From contig CAYPIE010000003.1 of the NCBI GenBank assembly GCA_964410665.1, forward strand, positions 130,074 through 194,073: DNA of 64,000 nucleotides, given 5' to 3'. This DNA comes from CAYPIE01 sp964410665 (GTDB lineage: Bacteria > Planctomycetota > Planctomycetia > Gemmatales > Gemmataceae). Positions 30,101 to 37,362 of the stretch are shown here, in pieces; the stretch's first letter is position 1; each line of letters begins with the position of its first letter. Below the pieces are notes generated by a model. The model made no database searches. It saw nothing but the letters and a program-made list of their open reading frames with translations, and had not been told where the DNA came from. The position numbers and the translations under genes were made by a program.

Positions 30101-30774
30101 GCACTCAGAGAGCTGGCGCAAGCGGCATCGACCACGCAGTTGGTGCCTCGCAGATCGAGACGGTTGGCGATACGACCTGCGACCACATTTCCCAACAACC
30201 CCGGGAACGAATTCTCCTGCCAATCCACATAGGCATGTCCGATCCGATGGATGACGTCCTCGGCCACGGTGGTTTGCACTCCCGCTTCGTGCAATGCACG
30301 TCGCCAGTGCGGGTGGCCGAGACGTGCTCCCAGGGGGACGACCAATTCGAGCGTGCCGGTGACCCCGAGAATGACCGAGACCCGAGAGCGTTCGAAACGA
30401 CTCGCACTGCCATACCCTGCATCTTCGAGGGCTTGACGTGCCGCGACCAAGCCAAGTAGCTGCGAGGTATCGATGGCTTCGAGGTCATTTGGGGCAATGC
30501 CAAACTCCAGCGGGTGGAACGGCAGAGGCTCGAGAAAGGCACCGCGGTTGGTATAAACGTGATCAGGTTTCTTGGGATCTGCGTCGAGATAATCTTGCGT
30601 GGACCAGTGGGTCGGCGGTAGCGGCCCGACACAATCTTTGCCCTCGCGGAGGGTTGCCCAGTATCGCTCCGCAGAAACGCTGCCTGGGAACATGCACCCG
30701 ATGCCAATGACGGCAAGCGGCACGAACGGCGCGGTGCCGGGAAGTGTAGCGGGTTGCACGTTCACATCCGACAT
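24169..30774 (-). CDS. pfaA: PfaA-type synthase subunit, KS-AT-ACP-ACP-KR-DH
   Basis: The 2201-residue protein carries a ketosynthase (20-460; Cys near 221 in DAACASSLS, His in EAHGTGTRVGD and GSVKSQIGHTKAAAGAAG), an acyltransferase (590-890; FPGQGSQSVGM, GHSFGE) and a long proline- and basic-rich linker with a glutamine-rich coiled coil near 1070-1130. Two acyl carrier proteins follow (about 1188-1260 and 1293-1363), both with SDLGIDSIKRVE whose Ser takes phosphopantetheine. A ketoreductase (about 1620-1880; VTGGGRGVT, FSSTTARLG, AYAVAN) and a C-terminal dehydratase-like domain (1910-2190; DSHPVLKSHIFDDHAVLP) end the chain. Pfa synthases usually have more ACPs; two suggests modest output. 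ATG at 30774 is preferred to TTG at 30780; GGAG lies 11 bases upstream. Confidence 0.9.
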   Translation of the reverse strand: MSDVNVQPATLPGTAPFVPLAVIGIGCMFPGSVSAERYWATLREGKDCVGPLPPTHWSTQDYLDADPKKPDHVYTNRGAFLEPLPFHPLEFGIAPNDLEAIDTSQLLGLVAARQALEDAGYGSASRFERSRVSVILGVTGTLELVVPLGARLGHPHWRRALHEAGVQTTVAEDVIHRIGHAYVDWQENSFPGLLGNVVAGRIANRLDLRGTNCVVDAACASSLSAIHLAALELAQGYSDMVVTGGVDTFNDIFMYMCFSKTPALSPSGDARPFDAQGDGTILGEGLGLVVLKRLADAQRDGDTIHAVIRGLASSSDGKGNAVYTPVVAGQTEALRGAYARAGIRPGTVELIEAHGTGTRVGDTVEAKALIEVYRQDRSEGRWCALGSVKSQIGHTKAAAGAAGLIKAVLALKHKVLPPTIKVQKPIDILDDSNAPFYVNTEKRPWLARSEHPRRAGVSAFGFGGSNFHCVLEEYDSDKVRPDWDGSIEILATHGDSPQELAQRLGDWRSDWSWSELRQHAFASRQAFRNDAPYRLILVPQRDPANWAKLLENARMQLERPLGEVSRQALDGVFLGSGSPPGKLAFLFPGQGSQSVGMLRDLACQFPEFLKQLELADRHFVHQRQCDRLSDLIYPYAAFDPAGQALQRQQLRATEVAQPALAAVCVASLQLLNNFGVKADAAAGHSFGELTALHAMGVLDPATFMALAGIRGRCMAEVAGQGEGAMLAVASSHATVAKLLDGRTLPLTIANHNSPRQIVLSGPEFAIDQVRMLLQQESISCTRLAVSAAFHSSQVAPASEQFRGELARFPVERRNRPVYANTTARLYPEDPEAIRDLLSRQLAEPVQFVTMIQQMLADDIRTLVEVGPGNVLTRLIQSIAADEPPPLPGEIHALAMDSGQGSRSGVLDLAYLFARIAALGYSIDLTHWENPPRPETPGRGMSVPICGANFVRPRSPFPAAVQAGPPSQPGNEHARPAKSKKRRRSRNKPRFPERSSSEVVLQADPETQPSSPATSSELAPPLMNEPVPPQADLAEALQRTQESLTAFQQMQQQTARLHQQFLEHQQSAQQTLQQLLQQQQLLLARQLGLPINVATVPEAPVFLPPAPPVSTPQTVLMDRPSALPAEDGPTETPQPPPSRSKASTDGVTPRKKSKKPPRPPETVPQVANPGRNGKHEKTETNVPAPSSKVAGVLLEVISAKTGYPEEMLDLDMSLDSDLGIDSIKRVEILSALQERLPEAPAVKPEHLGTLQTLRQIVAFLGEQPAQSRAAPAPASESVTAPLATVSSDYSTDRETGVLLEVISAKTGYPVEMLDLDMSLDSDLGIDSIKRVEILSALQERLPEAPAVKPEHLGSLQTLRQIVAFLNQNAARPTVASDALESMSNPSILEPQVAESEPRAILSRTTPRAGLVRQVLKSVPLSPTSREPVHVPLGTEIRLVVEEDELGLLLQDRLHALGYHTTRQLWQDPPSPGSGYPLAGLLLVAPRQGFAGSWYCHALRHLQAVAPSLRSQGKEATSVFLTVSRMDGAFGIGEPSSQLQPAQGGLAAFAKTVAQEWPEVVSKAIDVDPQLGDNAEIASWIVAELLTLGPRELGISTTGLWQLELEPTPMVSPEKLGQSMDGSDVLLVTGGGRGVTFAAVECLLQHSRPRLMILGRTPIPEAEPDWLVPLRDEASIKRALSLERNGDATPRGVQDEYQQIITRRELRQNLERLETLGVEFRYFAVDLGDPQAIPSTIRTIRQAYGPITGLIHGAGVLADRRIEDLTSEDVKRVYRTKVDGLEGLLAELSGDPLRWLALFSSTTARLGRRGQLAYAVANEVLNKIATRESQRRSSCRVVSINWGPWDGGMVTPGLRQRFQEEGIGLISSEAGGRFLCAELQATDRATEVIALQTAESQAPIDSVDRVVRDELRLVVERVVGLDSHPVLKSHIFDDHAVLPMTLHLEWLAHAAMHVQPGFVFQGLQDLRVVQPVRIRPDQTVRLRLHGGKAIRCSEGWSVPAELRRVIEGSRPDGAANEELLSQATILLGDVPAQGPPAPTLPIDVGESPGPQEVYQELLFHGSDFHGLLQLHGSTSRGISGTTRTAPLPGAWLQEPLRARWLADPLALDAAFQLMIVWTRIHLGAGSLPVSLADYRQYRRAFGNEPVRVMVQISTQTELIARADVTFLDDAGEIIAQIRGLEQMMDSRLNEAFQRNQLPQTVRA
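26689..27201 (-). repeat. Tandem ACP-coding repeat in pfaA
   Basis: Two ACP-coding units, 26689-26886 and 27004-27201, lie 315 bases (105 codons) apart. They are almost identical at the DNA level: over 26744-26844 against 27059-27159 I count two mismatches in about 100 bases. Such identity, including third positions, indicates recent duplication or gene conversion between the units, while the spacer between them differs freely. Confidence 0.85.
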
Positions 30775-30848
30775 TCGCAAAGTACTCCAACTAAATTCTG
30801 TCGATTCTTAGCAGGCGAGGGTCTCAACTCGCGCTAGGGTGTTGTCCG

Positions 30849-32564
30849 TCATTCTACCCCAAGGCGTTGGAGTAGATCGGGCAATGGTTGGGGGCGAAGC
30901 GTGAGCCAGTCAGGAGGGAGGTGGACACCTTGATGACGAATCAGGTGATGACGCAGGGTCACCGAAGCGCCATAAAGAAGATTGAATGCCACGGTGACCA
31001 CACTACGGTTGCGGGGCAATTCCAGGAAGGAGCCTCGCGTCCATTCGTTGAATGCTCCCATGGCCGGGCCGCACCAAATTTGAAAATCGATCTTGCGATC
31101 GGCAACTCCTTGGTTCGCCCATCGGGAAGACTGTCCAAGATACCAACGAAACACCAGAGCCATCTGATGCTTCGAATCGGCCTGGGCCCGACGAAGCTGT
31201 TCGGGATCCCGTTCTTGAAAATAGTTGGCCGTCTGCTGCCAAACCTCGTCTAGAGATAAACGGAATATATTCCGTTCCAGTGAATTGCGCTCAGCGCTGG
31301 GTAATCCAGCTAGATCGGAATAACTCCTGTACAATTCATAGAGCTTGAGGGCCCGCATCGGGAACATCGTCCCGCGCTTGAGGACTTGGACCTTGACCCC
31401 CATCTCAAACATGTCGGCGGCAGGAGCCATGGCCGTGTCGGCCTGCTCAGCTTCGGCGAGCATTTGCCGCACGAGATCCGAACTTCCGGACTCAACACAG
31501 GCTTGGTTCACGGATCCGGTCACAACGTAGGCTGCACCCATGCCAAACGCCGCGGCTGCCGACGTCGGCGTGGCAATTCCCCCGCCCAGTCCCACACGTA
31601 AGTTGGCGGAATAGCCGTATTCGCGTTGCAAGCGATCTCGAAGCGCCATGATGGTAGGCAGGAGAGTAATTGCAGGACGATTGTCGGTATGACCTCCCGA
31701 GTCAGCTTCCACCGTGACATCGCCTGCCACCGGAACCTGCCGTGCAAGTTCCGCTTGTTCTTCGCTGAGGTGGCCCTGGCGAACGAGTTCGCGAACCCAA
31801 CGCTCGGGGGCTGGTGCCATAAATTTCGCCGCGACTTCAATGCGAGATACCTTGGCGACAATGCGATTTGGTGTGAACACTTCGCCATCGGCTAAGCGTC
31901 GAATTCCCGCCAGGCGGTAACGCAGCACGGGCAAGGTCAGATCCAGATAAGCCGACGCCTCGACCAAATGAACGTTGTGATGTAAATACAACTCAACGGT
32001 CGCGGCTTCATGGTGGGGATCGTTCGGACTGTGGATCAAATTCATCCCGAACGGCTGATCCTTAAGTTCTTGGTGAAACCGGTTCAACGCCGCTTCGATT
32101 CGAGATAGGCTAAGTCCTGCAGCGCCAAAAAAGCCCAGCATGCCCTGTTGACTGAGTGCAATCACCAAATCCTCAGAGGCAATGCCATTGGCCATGGCCC
32201 CTGCAACATACGCATAGCGTAGCCCGTGTTCGCGTCGAAAACTGCGATCGCCGAGCTCCTCGGCAGTCATTGGCGGCAAATAGGCCTGGATCGGGAGGGC
32301 ATGCCCGTGGGGAGCGACGCGACCGAGAATACAGGTTCCTGAAGACGGGGCGACCGCCAAGCCATAGTCGGCCTTGACGAGAATGACCGGTTGATGCAAC
32401 GCTTCTAAAGCCTCGCGGATGGTTTCGGGATGAGCTCGCGGGGGTTCTCCCTCGCTCAGCCACCAACCGAGCGGTCCGAGCTGCTCATTTGTTCCCGAAC
32501 GAAGCCGACCACCGTCCAGCCCGATCGTTCGTGAAGCGTCATTCTTACCGACTAGGTGGGTCAT
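30849..32564 (-). CDS. pfaD: PfaD-type trans-acting enoyl reductase
   Basis: PfaD is an FMN-dependent enoyl reductase that acts in trans on the chain carried by the Pfa synthase and so decides which double bonds are kept. The 571-residue protein starts with the PfaD-specific domain (LGPLGWWLSEGEPP, GRVAPHGHALPIQAY) and then has a nitronate-monooxygenase-like TIM barrel: GAMANGIASEDLVIALSQQGMLGFFGAAGLS, VEADSGGHTDNRPA, GLGGGIATPTSAAAAFGMGAAYVVTGS. The C-terminal part includes the typical DIKVQV-like turn (EMGVKVQVLKRGTMFPMRA) and QIWCGPAMGAFNEW. It is the first gene of the cluster, 74 bases before pfaA. The order ER, then KS-AT-ACP, then KS-CLF matches pfa1-pfa2-pfa3 of myxobacteria. Confidence 0.93.
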   Translation of the reverse strand: MTHLVGKNDASRTIGLDGGRLRSGTNEQLGPLGWWLSEGEPPRAHPETIREALEALHQPVILVKADYGLAVAPSSGTCILGRVAPHGHALPIQAYLPPMTAEELGDRSFRREHGLRYAYVAGAMANGIASEDLVIALSQQGMLGFFGAAGLSLSRIEAALNRFHQELKDQPFGMNLIHSPNDPHHEAATVELYLHHNVHLVEASAYLDLTLPVLRYRLAGIRRLADGEVFTPNRIVAKVSRIEVAAKFMAPAPERWVRELVRQGHLSEEQAELARQVPVAGDVTVEADSGGHTDNRPAITLLPTIMALRDRLQREYGYSANLRVGLGGGIATPTSAAAAFGMGAAYVVTGSVNQACVESGSSDLVRQMLAEAEQADTAMAPAADMFEMGVKVQVLKRGTMFPMRALKLYELYRSYSDLAGLPSAERNSLERNIFRLSLDEVWQQTANYFQERDPEQLRRAQADSKHQMALVFRWYLGQSSRWANQGVADRKIDFQIWCGPAMGAFNEWTRGSFLELPRNRSVVTVAFNLLYGASVTLRHHLIRHQGVHLPPDWLTLRPQPLPDLLQRLGVE

Positions 32565-32756
32565 AAGCCACGAAAGCCACGCTGGGCGAGCACACAGCGC
32601 CGTCCTATAAGGTTTCTATGATTTCCCGATGGGCCGTCCAGCATTCGGAGATCGTTTTCTCCATGTATAAAAGCTTGGCAGCCATTTGGACAGGGACTTT
32701 CTGCTCAAACCCGCTGCCATCGATGGCTCCATATGCGCATTTTTGAGGACCTATGC
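32565..32756. promoter_or_regulatory. Divergent promoter region between pfaD and rfbB
   Basis: This 192-base gap separates the first gene of the pfa-ole cluster (minus) from rfbB (plus), so both promoters should be here. Candidate -10 boxes are TTATAG on the minus strand (plus 32605-32610), about 40 bases before pfaD, and TATAAA on the plus strand (32666-32671). A small inverted repeat, GGAGA-6-TCTCC, lies at about 32647-32663 between them. Matching -35 boxes are not clear, so the assignment is weak. Confidence 0.35.
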
Positions 32757-33776
32757 ATGACGCGTCTGCTCGTTACCGGTGGCTGCGGTTTCATTGGCAG
32801 CAACTTTATCCGGCACCTGTTGCAAACCGAGCCGCAGGTGAGCGTGATCAATTTTGATGCACTCACCTATGCGGGCAATTTATCCAATCTCGAGGATTTC
32901 GCCAGCCATCCACGCCTTACCTTCATCAAAGGCGACATTACCGACCGCCCTGCGGTCGAAGCCGCCATGGAACAAGGCGTCCAATCGATTATCCATTTCG
33001 CGGCCGAGAGTCATGTCGATCGCAGTATCCTTGACTCAGGACCCTTTCTTCGCACCAACGTCCTTGGTACTCAGGTCCTGCTCGACGTTGCGCGTGCGGC
33101 CAAAGTGGAACGTTTTGTTCAGGTGTCGACCGACGAGGTCTATGGTTCGCTCGGTCCCGAGGGTTTGTTTACCGAGACCACGCCGCTCGCTCCGAATAGC
33201 CCCTATGCCGCCAGTAAAGCCGCTGCGGACCTACTGGTTCTATCTTATGTACATACGTTTGGATTTCCGGCCCTGATCACCCGTTGCTCGAACAATTATG
33301 GGCCGTACCAGTTCCCCGAAAAACTGATACCGCTTTTCATTGCCAACTTGTTGCAGGATGAGCCGGTCCCCGTCTATGGCGATGGTCAACAGATTCGCGA
33401 CTGGATCCATGTCCTCGACCATTGTCGCGGCGTGGAACAAGTCTGGCGACACGGGCGGATCGGCGAGGTCTACAATCTCGGCGGTCGCTGTGAGAAAACC
33501 AACCTCGAGTTGACGCATCTCCTCTTGGACCTCCTGGACAAACCCCGCTCCCTCATCCGCCACGTCACCGATCGTCTTGGGCATGATCGTCGCTATGCGA
33601 TCGATTGCACCAAGATGGAAACTGAGCTGGGTTGGCGGCCCACCATTCCTTTTGCAACCGGTCTTCAAGAGACCATTACTTGGTATCAAACGCATCGGGA
33701 TTGGGTCGAGACAATTCGTTCTGGGGCCTACCGTGACTACTATGAGCAGCAGTATCGTCATCGGTTCGCTGGCTAA
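32757..33776 (+). CDS. rfbB: dTDP-glucose 4,6-dehydratase
   Basis: RfbB removes water from dTDP-glucose to give the 4-keto-6-deoxy sugar, an early step toward rhamnose and other deoxysugars. The 339-residue protein is an extended SDR: TGGCGFIGSNF at the start, FAAESHVDRS, the catalytic VSTDEVYGS with the Asp-Glu pair, YAASKAAAD with Tyr and Lys, and RCSNNYGPYQFPEKLIPLF. The ATG at 32757 follows GAGGA by eight bases and puts the Rossmann motif at the very N-terminus; ATG at 32733 is a longer alternative. The next gene makes the dTDP-glucose substrate. Confidence 0.95.
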   Translation: MTRLLVTGGCGFIGSNFIRHLLQTEPQVSVINFDALTYAGNLSNLEDFASHPRLTFIKGDITDRPAVEAAMEQGVQSIIHFAAESHVDRSILDSGPFLRTNVLGTQVLLDVARAAKVERFVQVSTDEVYGSLGPEGLFTETTPLAPNSPYAASKAAADLLVLSYVHTFGFPALITRCSNNYGPYQFPEKLIPLFIANLLQDEPVPVYGDGQQIRDWIHVLDHCRGVEQVWRHGRIGEVYNLGGRCEKTNLELTHLLLDLLDKPRSLIRHVTDRLGHDRRYAIDCTKMETELGWRPTIPFATGLQETITWYQTHRDWVETIRSGAYRDYYEQQYRHRFAG

Positions 33777-33802
33777 CCACCCCATTACAGAGGAGGATCC
33801 GA

Positions 33803-34534
33803 ATGAGCATGCGTGGGATTGTACTCGCTGGCGGCAAAGGAACACGCTTGGGGGAACTGACCAAGGTCACCAACAAACACCTACTCCCCGTCGGACCCTA
33901 TCCGATGGTCTATTTCCCCATCAAGAAACTCGTTGGCGTTGGTATCCGAGATATCTTGTTAGTCTCGGGCACCGAACATATGGGGGACTTTGTGGAGCTC
34001 CTGGGCTCGGGGCGGGAGCACGGTTGTTCACTCACCTATCGGGTGCAGGACGAAGCCGGCGGGATCGCTCAAGCCCTCGGTTTAGCCGAGCTATTTTGCC
34101 AACACGCGCGCATGTGCGTGATTCTTGGCGACAATATCTTCCAAGGTTCGTTACAACCCTTACTCGACAAAGCCAACCGCCGTCCCGAGGAAGCTTTTAT
34201 CGGCCTGAAGCAGGTCCCCGATCCCGGACGCTACGGCGTCGTCGAACTACAAGGTGACCGGGTCATAGGGATCGAGGAGAAGCCTGAGCATCCCAAGAGC
34301 GACTATGCAGTGGTTGGGATTTATATCTATCCTGCCGATGTTTTTGACGTGATCAAGACTTTGAAGCCCAGCGGTCGCGGCGAGCTGGAGATCACCGATG
34401 TCAACCGCCACTATCTTGCCCAAGGGCGGTTGGGCTACGATATCCTCGAGGGCTACTGGACCGATGCGGGTACCCCTGAATCGCTGGCCCATGCCAACCA
34501 ACTGGTCCGGGACGAGCCACCGGCGTTTACTTAG
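33803..34534 (+). CDS. Glucose-1-phosphate thymidylyltransferase-like nucleotidyltransferase (short form)
   Basis: The 243-residue protein has the nucleotidyltransferase signature GIVLAGGKGTRLGELT, then NKHLLPVG, the metal Asp in VILGDNIFQG, QVPDPGRYGVVE, GIEEKPEHPKSDYAVVGIYIY, GRGELEITDVN and YWTDAGTPESL. These are RmlA/RfbA features, but classic RmlA is about 290 residues, so this is a short form lacking the C-terminal extension. It lies 26 bases after rfbB with AGAGGAGG-like sequence before the ATG, so the two genes form an operon supplying a dTDP-4-keto-6-deoxyhexose. The later genes (rfbC, rfbD) are not in the window. Confidence 0.88.
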   Translation: MSMRGIVLAGGKGTRLGELTKVTNKHLLPVGPYPMVYFPIKKLVGVGIRDILLVSGTEHMGDFVELLGSGREHGCSLTYRVQDEAGGIAQALGLAELFCQHARMCVILGDNIFQGSLQPLLDKANRRPEEAFIGLKQVPDPGRYGVVELQGDRVIGIEEKPEHPKSDYAVVGIYIYPADVFDVIKTLKPSGRGELEITDVNRHYLAQGRLGYDILEGYWTDAGTPESLAHANQLVRDEPPAFT

Positions 34535-34548
34535 ATCCTCGCACCCCC

Positions 34549-34587
34549 GTCCCTTGAAGGATCGGCCGAAGCGATCTTCCAAGGGAC
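34549..34587. terminator. Hairpin between convergent genes, possible terminator
   Basis: A 16-base stem (34549-34564 with 34572-34587, 14 of 16 positions matching exactly) encloses a 7-base loop. It lies just after the rfbA-like stop and before the convergent secreted-protein stop at 34653. No U-tract follows on either strand, so it may end transcription only with help or protect RNA ends. Confidence 0.45.
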
Positions 34588-34652
34588 GAGACCGAATGGT
34601 CCGAGCGACCGAGCTGCTCAGTTGGGCAAGCGGCCGCTCCATCGATTGGGTC

Positions 34653-36311
34653 TCAGGGTGCCGAAGGCGGATCTTCCGGTTGGAACGGGAGATCATCTGG
34701 CGACGAGCCGAGCTTACCAACCAGCTCAACCACAAAGGGAATGATGTCTGCTTTGACGACAATTCGGCTCTGTAGCTTGTCCCCTCCGGTGAAGGAGTAG
34801 CGGACCACGTCGTTGCGAGAATCCAAGCCGCCAAAGGCATTTTGTGCCGCGGTGCGAATCGTTTGGGTCCGCCCCGGTTGTACCATCATCGCAAGCTTGG
34901 CAATCGACGCACGGGCGGACACCACGGGCACGGTCCCAGGCGATGCTTGGAGCAATTCCCTAACCATCTTTTCGCTGTTGGAACCAAAGGTGAGGATCGC
35001 GCGATCCTGTTGGAAGGCCGCATAGATCGGGTTCTGTCCAAACAGCTTATTCACTTGCAGAGTATATGCTTGGGGTGGCGGCATGATCTTGTGGAGTGCA
35101 ACGCCATCGGCCATGGCCGCGTCGAGCTGAAACACACCTTGGACGCGTGGAGGCAGCAATGGCACCGCCTTTTTGATGCCATTCTCGATCCCCGGTCCAT
35201 TTACTACTTTGAGCGAAGCCATGACCGTGTATTTGCCATCGGTATCAGGACCGGCCAGTCCAACGCCAAGATCCAGTTCCCCAGCCTGCAAAGTCGGCAA
35301 GATTCCCTCTACCAAAGGGTTGAGGACGGCACGTTGCGCTGCGGGCGCCTTCTCGAGTTCTTTGGCGATTTCCTGCTTCAAGAAAGGAGCAAACTTTTGT
35401 CGAATCTCCGTCGGCAGGGCGGCCACGATCCCCAAATTGGCGATCGGTGCCCGTTTCTGAATCGTCGGGATATTGCTGCTGCGGAGGTTGCCAAGCGAGG
35501 CAATCGCGTTTTTTAGTTCCGAGCCATCTTTTGCTTGAAATGACTCGGTATAGGTGATCTCCTCGGCGGATTCATCCACCCGAAGCTCGTACTTGCCCAT
35601 CTTCCCCTGGTTCAGAAAGATCTTGATCCCTTTGGCAATGTAATCCAGCGTCGCTGTCTTGGCCGCTTGCTCTAGCTCGGTTTCTTCCGGTTCTTCCTTC
35701 GCCTGGGCAAGACCCATCTCGAGCTGACCGTAGAGAAGATTCTTGACTTCCGTCGGGACGGCTTCCAGGTTGTAGGTCAAATCCAACACCACCCCGGCAT
35801 CTTCGATGGCCAACAGCTGTTTGGCGTTCGGCAGATCGCGGAGATTGTTGGGATCCAAGGCCGTCAAATACACAAACTGATCAACAAATTTGAAATAACC
35901 CGACTGCGGAAGATTCGGCAATTCGAGCGAATAGACGCCGCTCTCCCCTTTTTCGGGAGCGATACCGAACCGTCCAAATAGGTTGAGAAAGGCGTTCTGG
36001 TCTTTGATCGGTAGCATGACCACCACCTTGGGGCTGGTGATGTTTTGACCGATATTGACCGTCACCCCCCAAGTTCGCGCGGTATCGATTCCTTCAAGAC
36101 CCGTCTCTCCCTTTAGGGCCTCGATGAAGCCCAAAAATTGATTGGCCTGTTCCTCGAGATTGGCTTTCTTGGCCAAAAAGTTGGCTTTCAAGAGCAGTTT
36201 ATCAATGGACTGGATTCGTAGCAGCAGTGCAGGTTCGTCCGCGGCATTGGCGAGGCCCGCGCCAAAGCACAGAGTTAGGGTGGTGAACAGGGCCAAGAAT
36301 CGGCATCTCAT
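34653..36311 (-). CDS. Secreted protein of unknown function
   Basis: From the ATG at 36311 (AAGGGA nine bases upstream) the product is 552 residues with a signal peptide ending at about GLANAADEPA. The mature protein alternates amphipathic helices and strands with no membrane segment: for example ARTWGVTVNIGQN, KVVVMLPIKDQNAFLN, and near the middle EEPEETELEQAAKTATLDYI. The overall look is of the large periplasmic proteins common in planctomycetes, perhaps distantly like the DUF3352 type, but I cannot assign a function. It is a single gene, convergent with the rfb pair and divergent from nothing nearby. Confidence 0.6.
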   Translation of the reverse strand: MRCRFLALFTTLTLCFGAGLANAADEPALLLRIQSIDKLLLKANFLAKKANLEEQANQFLGFIEALKGETGLEGIDTARTWGVTVNIGQNITSPKVVVMLPIKDQNAFLNLFGRFGIAPEKGESGVYSLELPNLPQSGYFKFVDQFVYLTALDPNNLRDLPNAKQLLAIEDAGVVLDLTYNLEAVPTEVKNLLYGQLEMGLAQAKEEPEETELEQAAKTATLDYIAKGIKIFLNQGKMGKYELRVDESAEEITYTESFQAKDGSELKNAIASLGNLRSSNIPTIQKRAPIANLGIVAALPTEIRQKFAPFLKQEIAKELEKAPAAQRAVLNPLVEGILPTLQAGELDLGVGLAGPDTDGKYTVMASLKVVNGPGIENGIKKAVPLLPPRVQGVFQLDAAMADGVALHKIMPPPQAYTLQVNKLFGQNPIYAAFQQDRAILTFGSNSEKMVRELLQASPGTVPVVSARASIAKLAMMVQPGRTQTIRTAAQNAFGGLDSRNDVVRYSFTGGDKLQSRIVVKADIIPFVVELVGKLGSSPDDLPFQPEDPPSAP

Positions 36312-36432
36312 CAAGCTATTCCCTTCTCAACTTCGGGACCAGATGAATGTCATCCACCACGGATGGCTAGAAGTACTACCCCGCCAGCCTAGCAAAAGTG
36401 TCAGCCCCCTGAACCTGCCTCGACCTTGCCGA

Positions 36433-37362
36433 CTAACCGCGAGGATGAAACTGCCGATGGATGCCTTTCAGCCGGTTTTGATCGACATGCGTATAGATCT
36501 GGGTCGTCGCAATACTGGCATGACCAAGAAGTTCCTGCACAGCGCGGAGATCGGCACCCCCTTCGAGCAGATGCGTGGCAAAACTATGCCGCAGCGTGTG
36601 CGGGCTGACCTGTTTTGGCAAGCCAAGACGAAGCACATATTTCTTAACGATCTCCCAAAGCATCTCTCGGCGTAGAGGTTTGCCGGCTCGGCTCACAAAC
36701 ACCCAAGGTGTCCCAACCGAATGGACACGCAGCAATTGGGACCGCTGCTCGCGCAGATAGCGTTGTAATGCCTCCACCGCAGCCCGACCCAATGGCACCA
36801 GCCGTTGCTTTCCCCCTTTCCCTTGGCAGCGACAGAACCCCGAATCGAGTTGGAGCTCTTCGATGCGTAGGCCCACAACTTCCGAAGCGCGACACCCCGT
36901 GGCATACAAGGTTTCCAGCAGAGCACGATTGCGGAGATAAAGCCGCTCCACAGGTTGCGGTGCGAGCAGTAATTGCTCGACCTGCGCGGGAGACAGGACG
37001 TGCGGGATCCGTTCCCAAAGCGAGGGAGTCGCCAGGAGATCAACCGTCCGTGCCGAGCCACGTTCCTCAAGCTTTAGAAAGCGATAAAACATCCGCAGTG
37101 CGATCACGTGTCGGGCAATACTGGCGGCGGCAAGTCCGACTTCGCGGAGAAAAACCACATAACGACTTAGTTCGGCAAGGCTCGGTGCCCGGAAATCGCC
37201 GACGGAGCTCTGCACCAGCCATTGACCATAGCGGTCTAGATCTCGGCCATAAGCCAGGATCGTATTTTCCGCCAGACCCCGTTCGGCCTGAAGATACTGG
37301 CGAAAGAACTGCACTTCGCGGAGATACGCTTCAGCCATTCCCGGCGGTAGTGGGGCGGTCAT
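36433..37362 (-). CDS. xerD: Site-specific tyrosine recombinase XerD/XerC
   Basis: Xer recombinases resolve chromosome dimers at dif during division. The 309-residue protein has the N-terminal core-binding domain (FFRQYLQAERGLAENTILAY) and the catalytic domain with all active residues: Arg in YATGCRASEVVGL, Lys in GKGGKQR, His-x-x-Arg in SPHTLRHSFATHLL, His in LGHASI and the nucleophile Tyr in QIYTHVD. The start overlaps the rdgB stop as ATGA, so it is the second gene of that pair and no sign of an integrated element surrounds it. XerC and XerD are hard to tell apart from one sequence; XerD is my preference. Confidence 0.9.
   Translation of the reverse strand: MTAPLPPGMAEAYLREVQFFRQYLQAERGLAENTILAYGRDLDRYGQWLVQSSVGDFRAPSLAELSRYVVFLREVGLAAASIARHVIALRMFYRFLKLEERGSARTVDLLATPSLWERIPHVLSPAQVEQLLLAPQPVERLYLRNRALLETLYATGCRASEVVGLRIEELQLDSGFCRCQGKGGKQRLVPLGRAAVEALQRYLREQRSQLLRVHSVGTPWVFVSRAGKPLRREMLWEIVKKYVLRLGLPKQVSPHTLRHSFATHLLEGGADLRAVQELLGHASIATTQIYTHVDQNRLKGIHRQFHPRG

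Noticed and set aside
24169..32564. Type I modular polyketide or heterocyst-glycolipid (HglE) synthase
   Set aside because: The paired KS-CLF, four FabA-like hot-dog domains, tandem ACPs and a trans enoyl reductase of the PfaD type fit iterative Pfa synthases better. A phylogeny would settle it.
34549..34587. Hairpin as a classic intrinsic terminator
   Set aside because: The stem is strong but no U-tract follows on either strand, so I kept it only as a low-confidence hairpin.
36433..37362. Integrase of a mobile element
   Set aside because: It overlaps rdgB, has the length and motifs of housekeeping Xer, and no repeats, att sites or transposon genes lie nearby.
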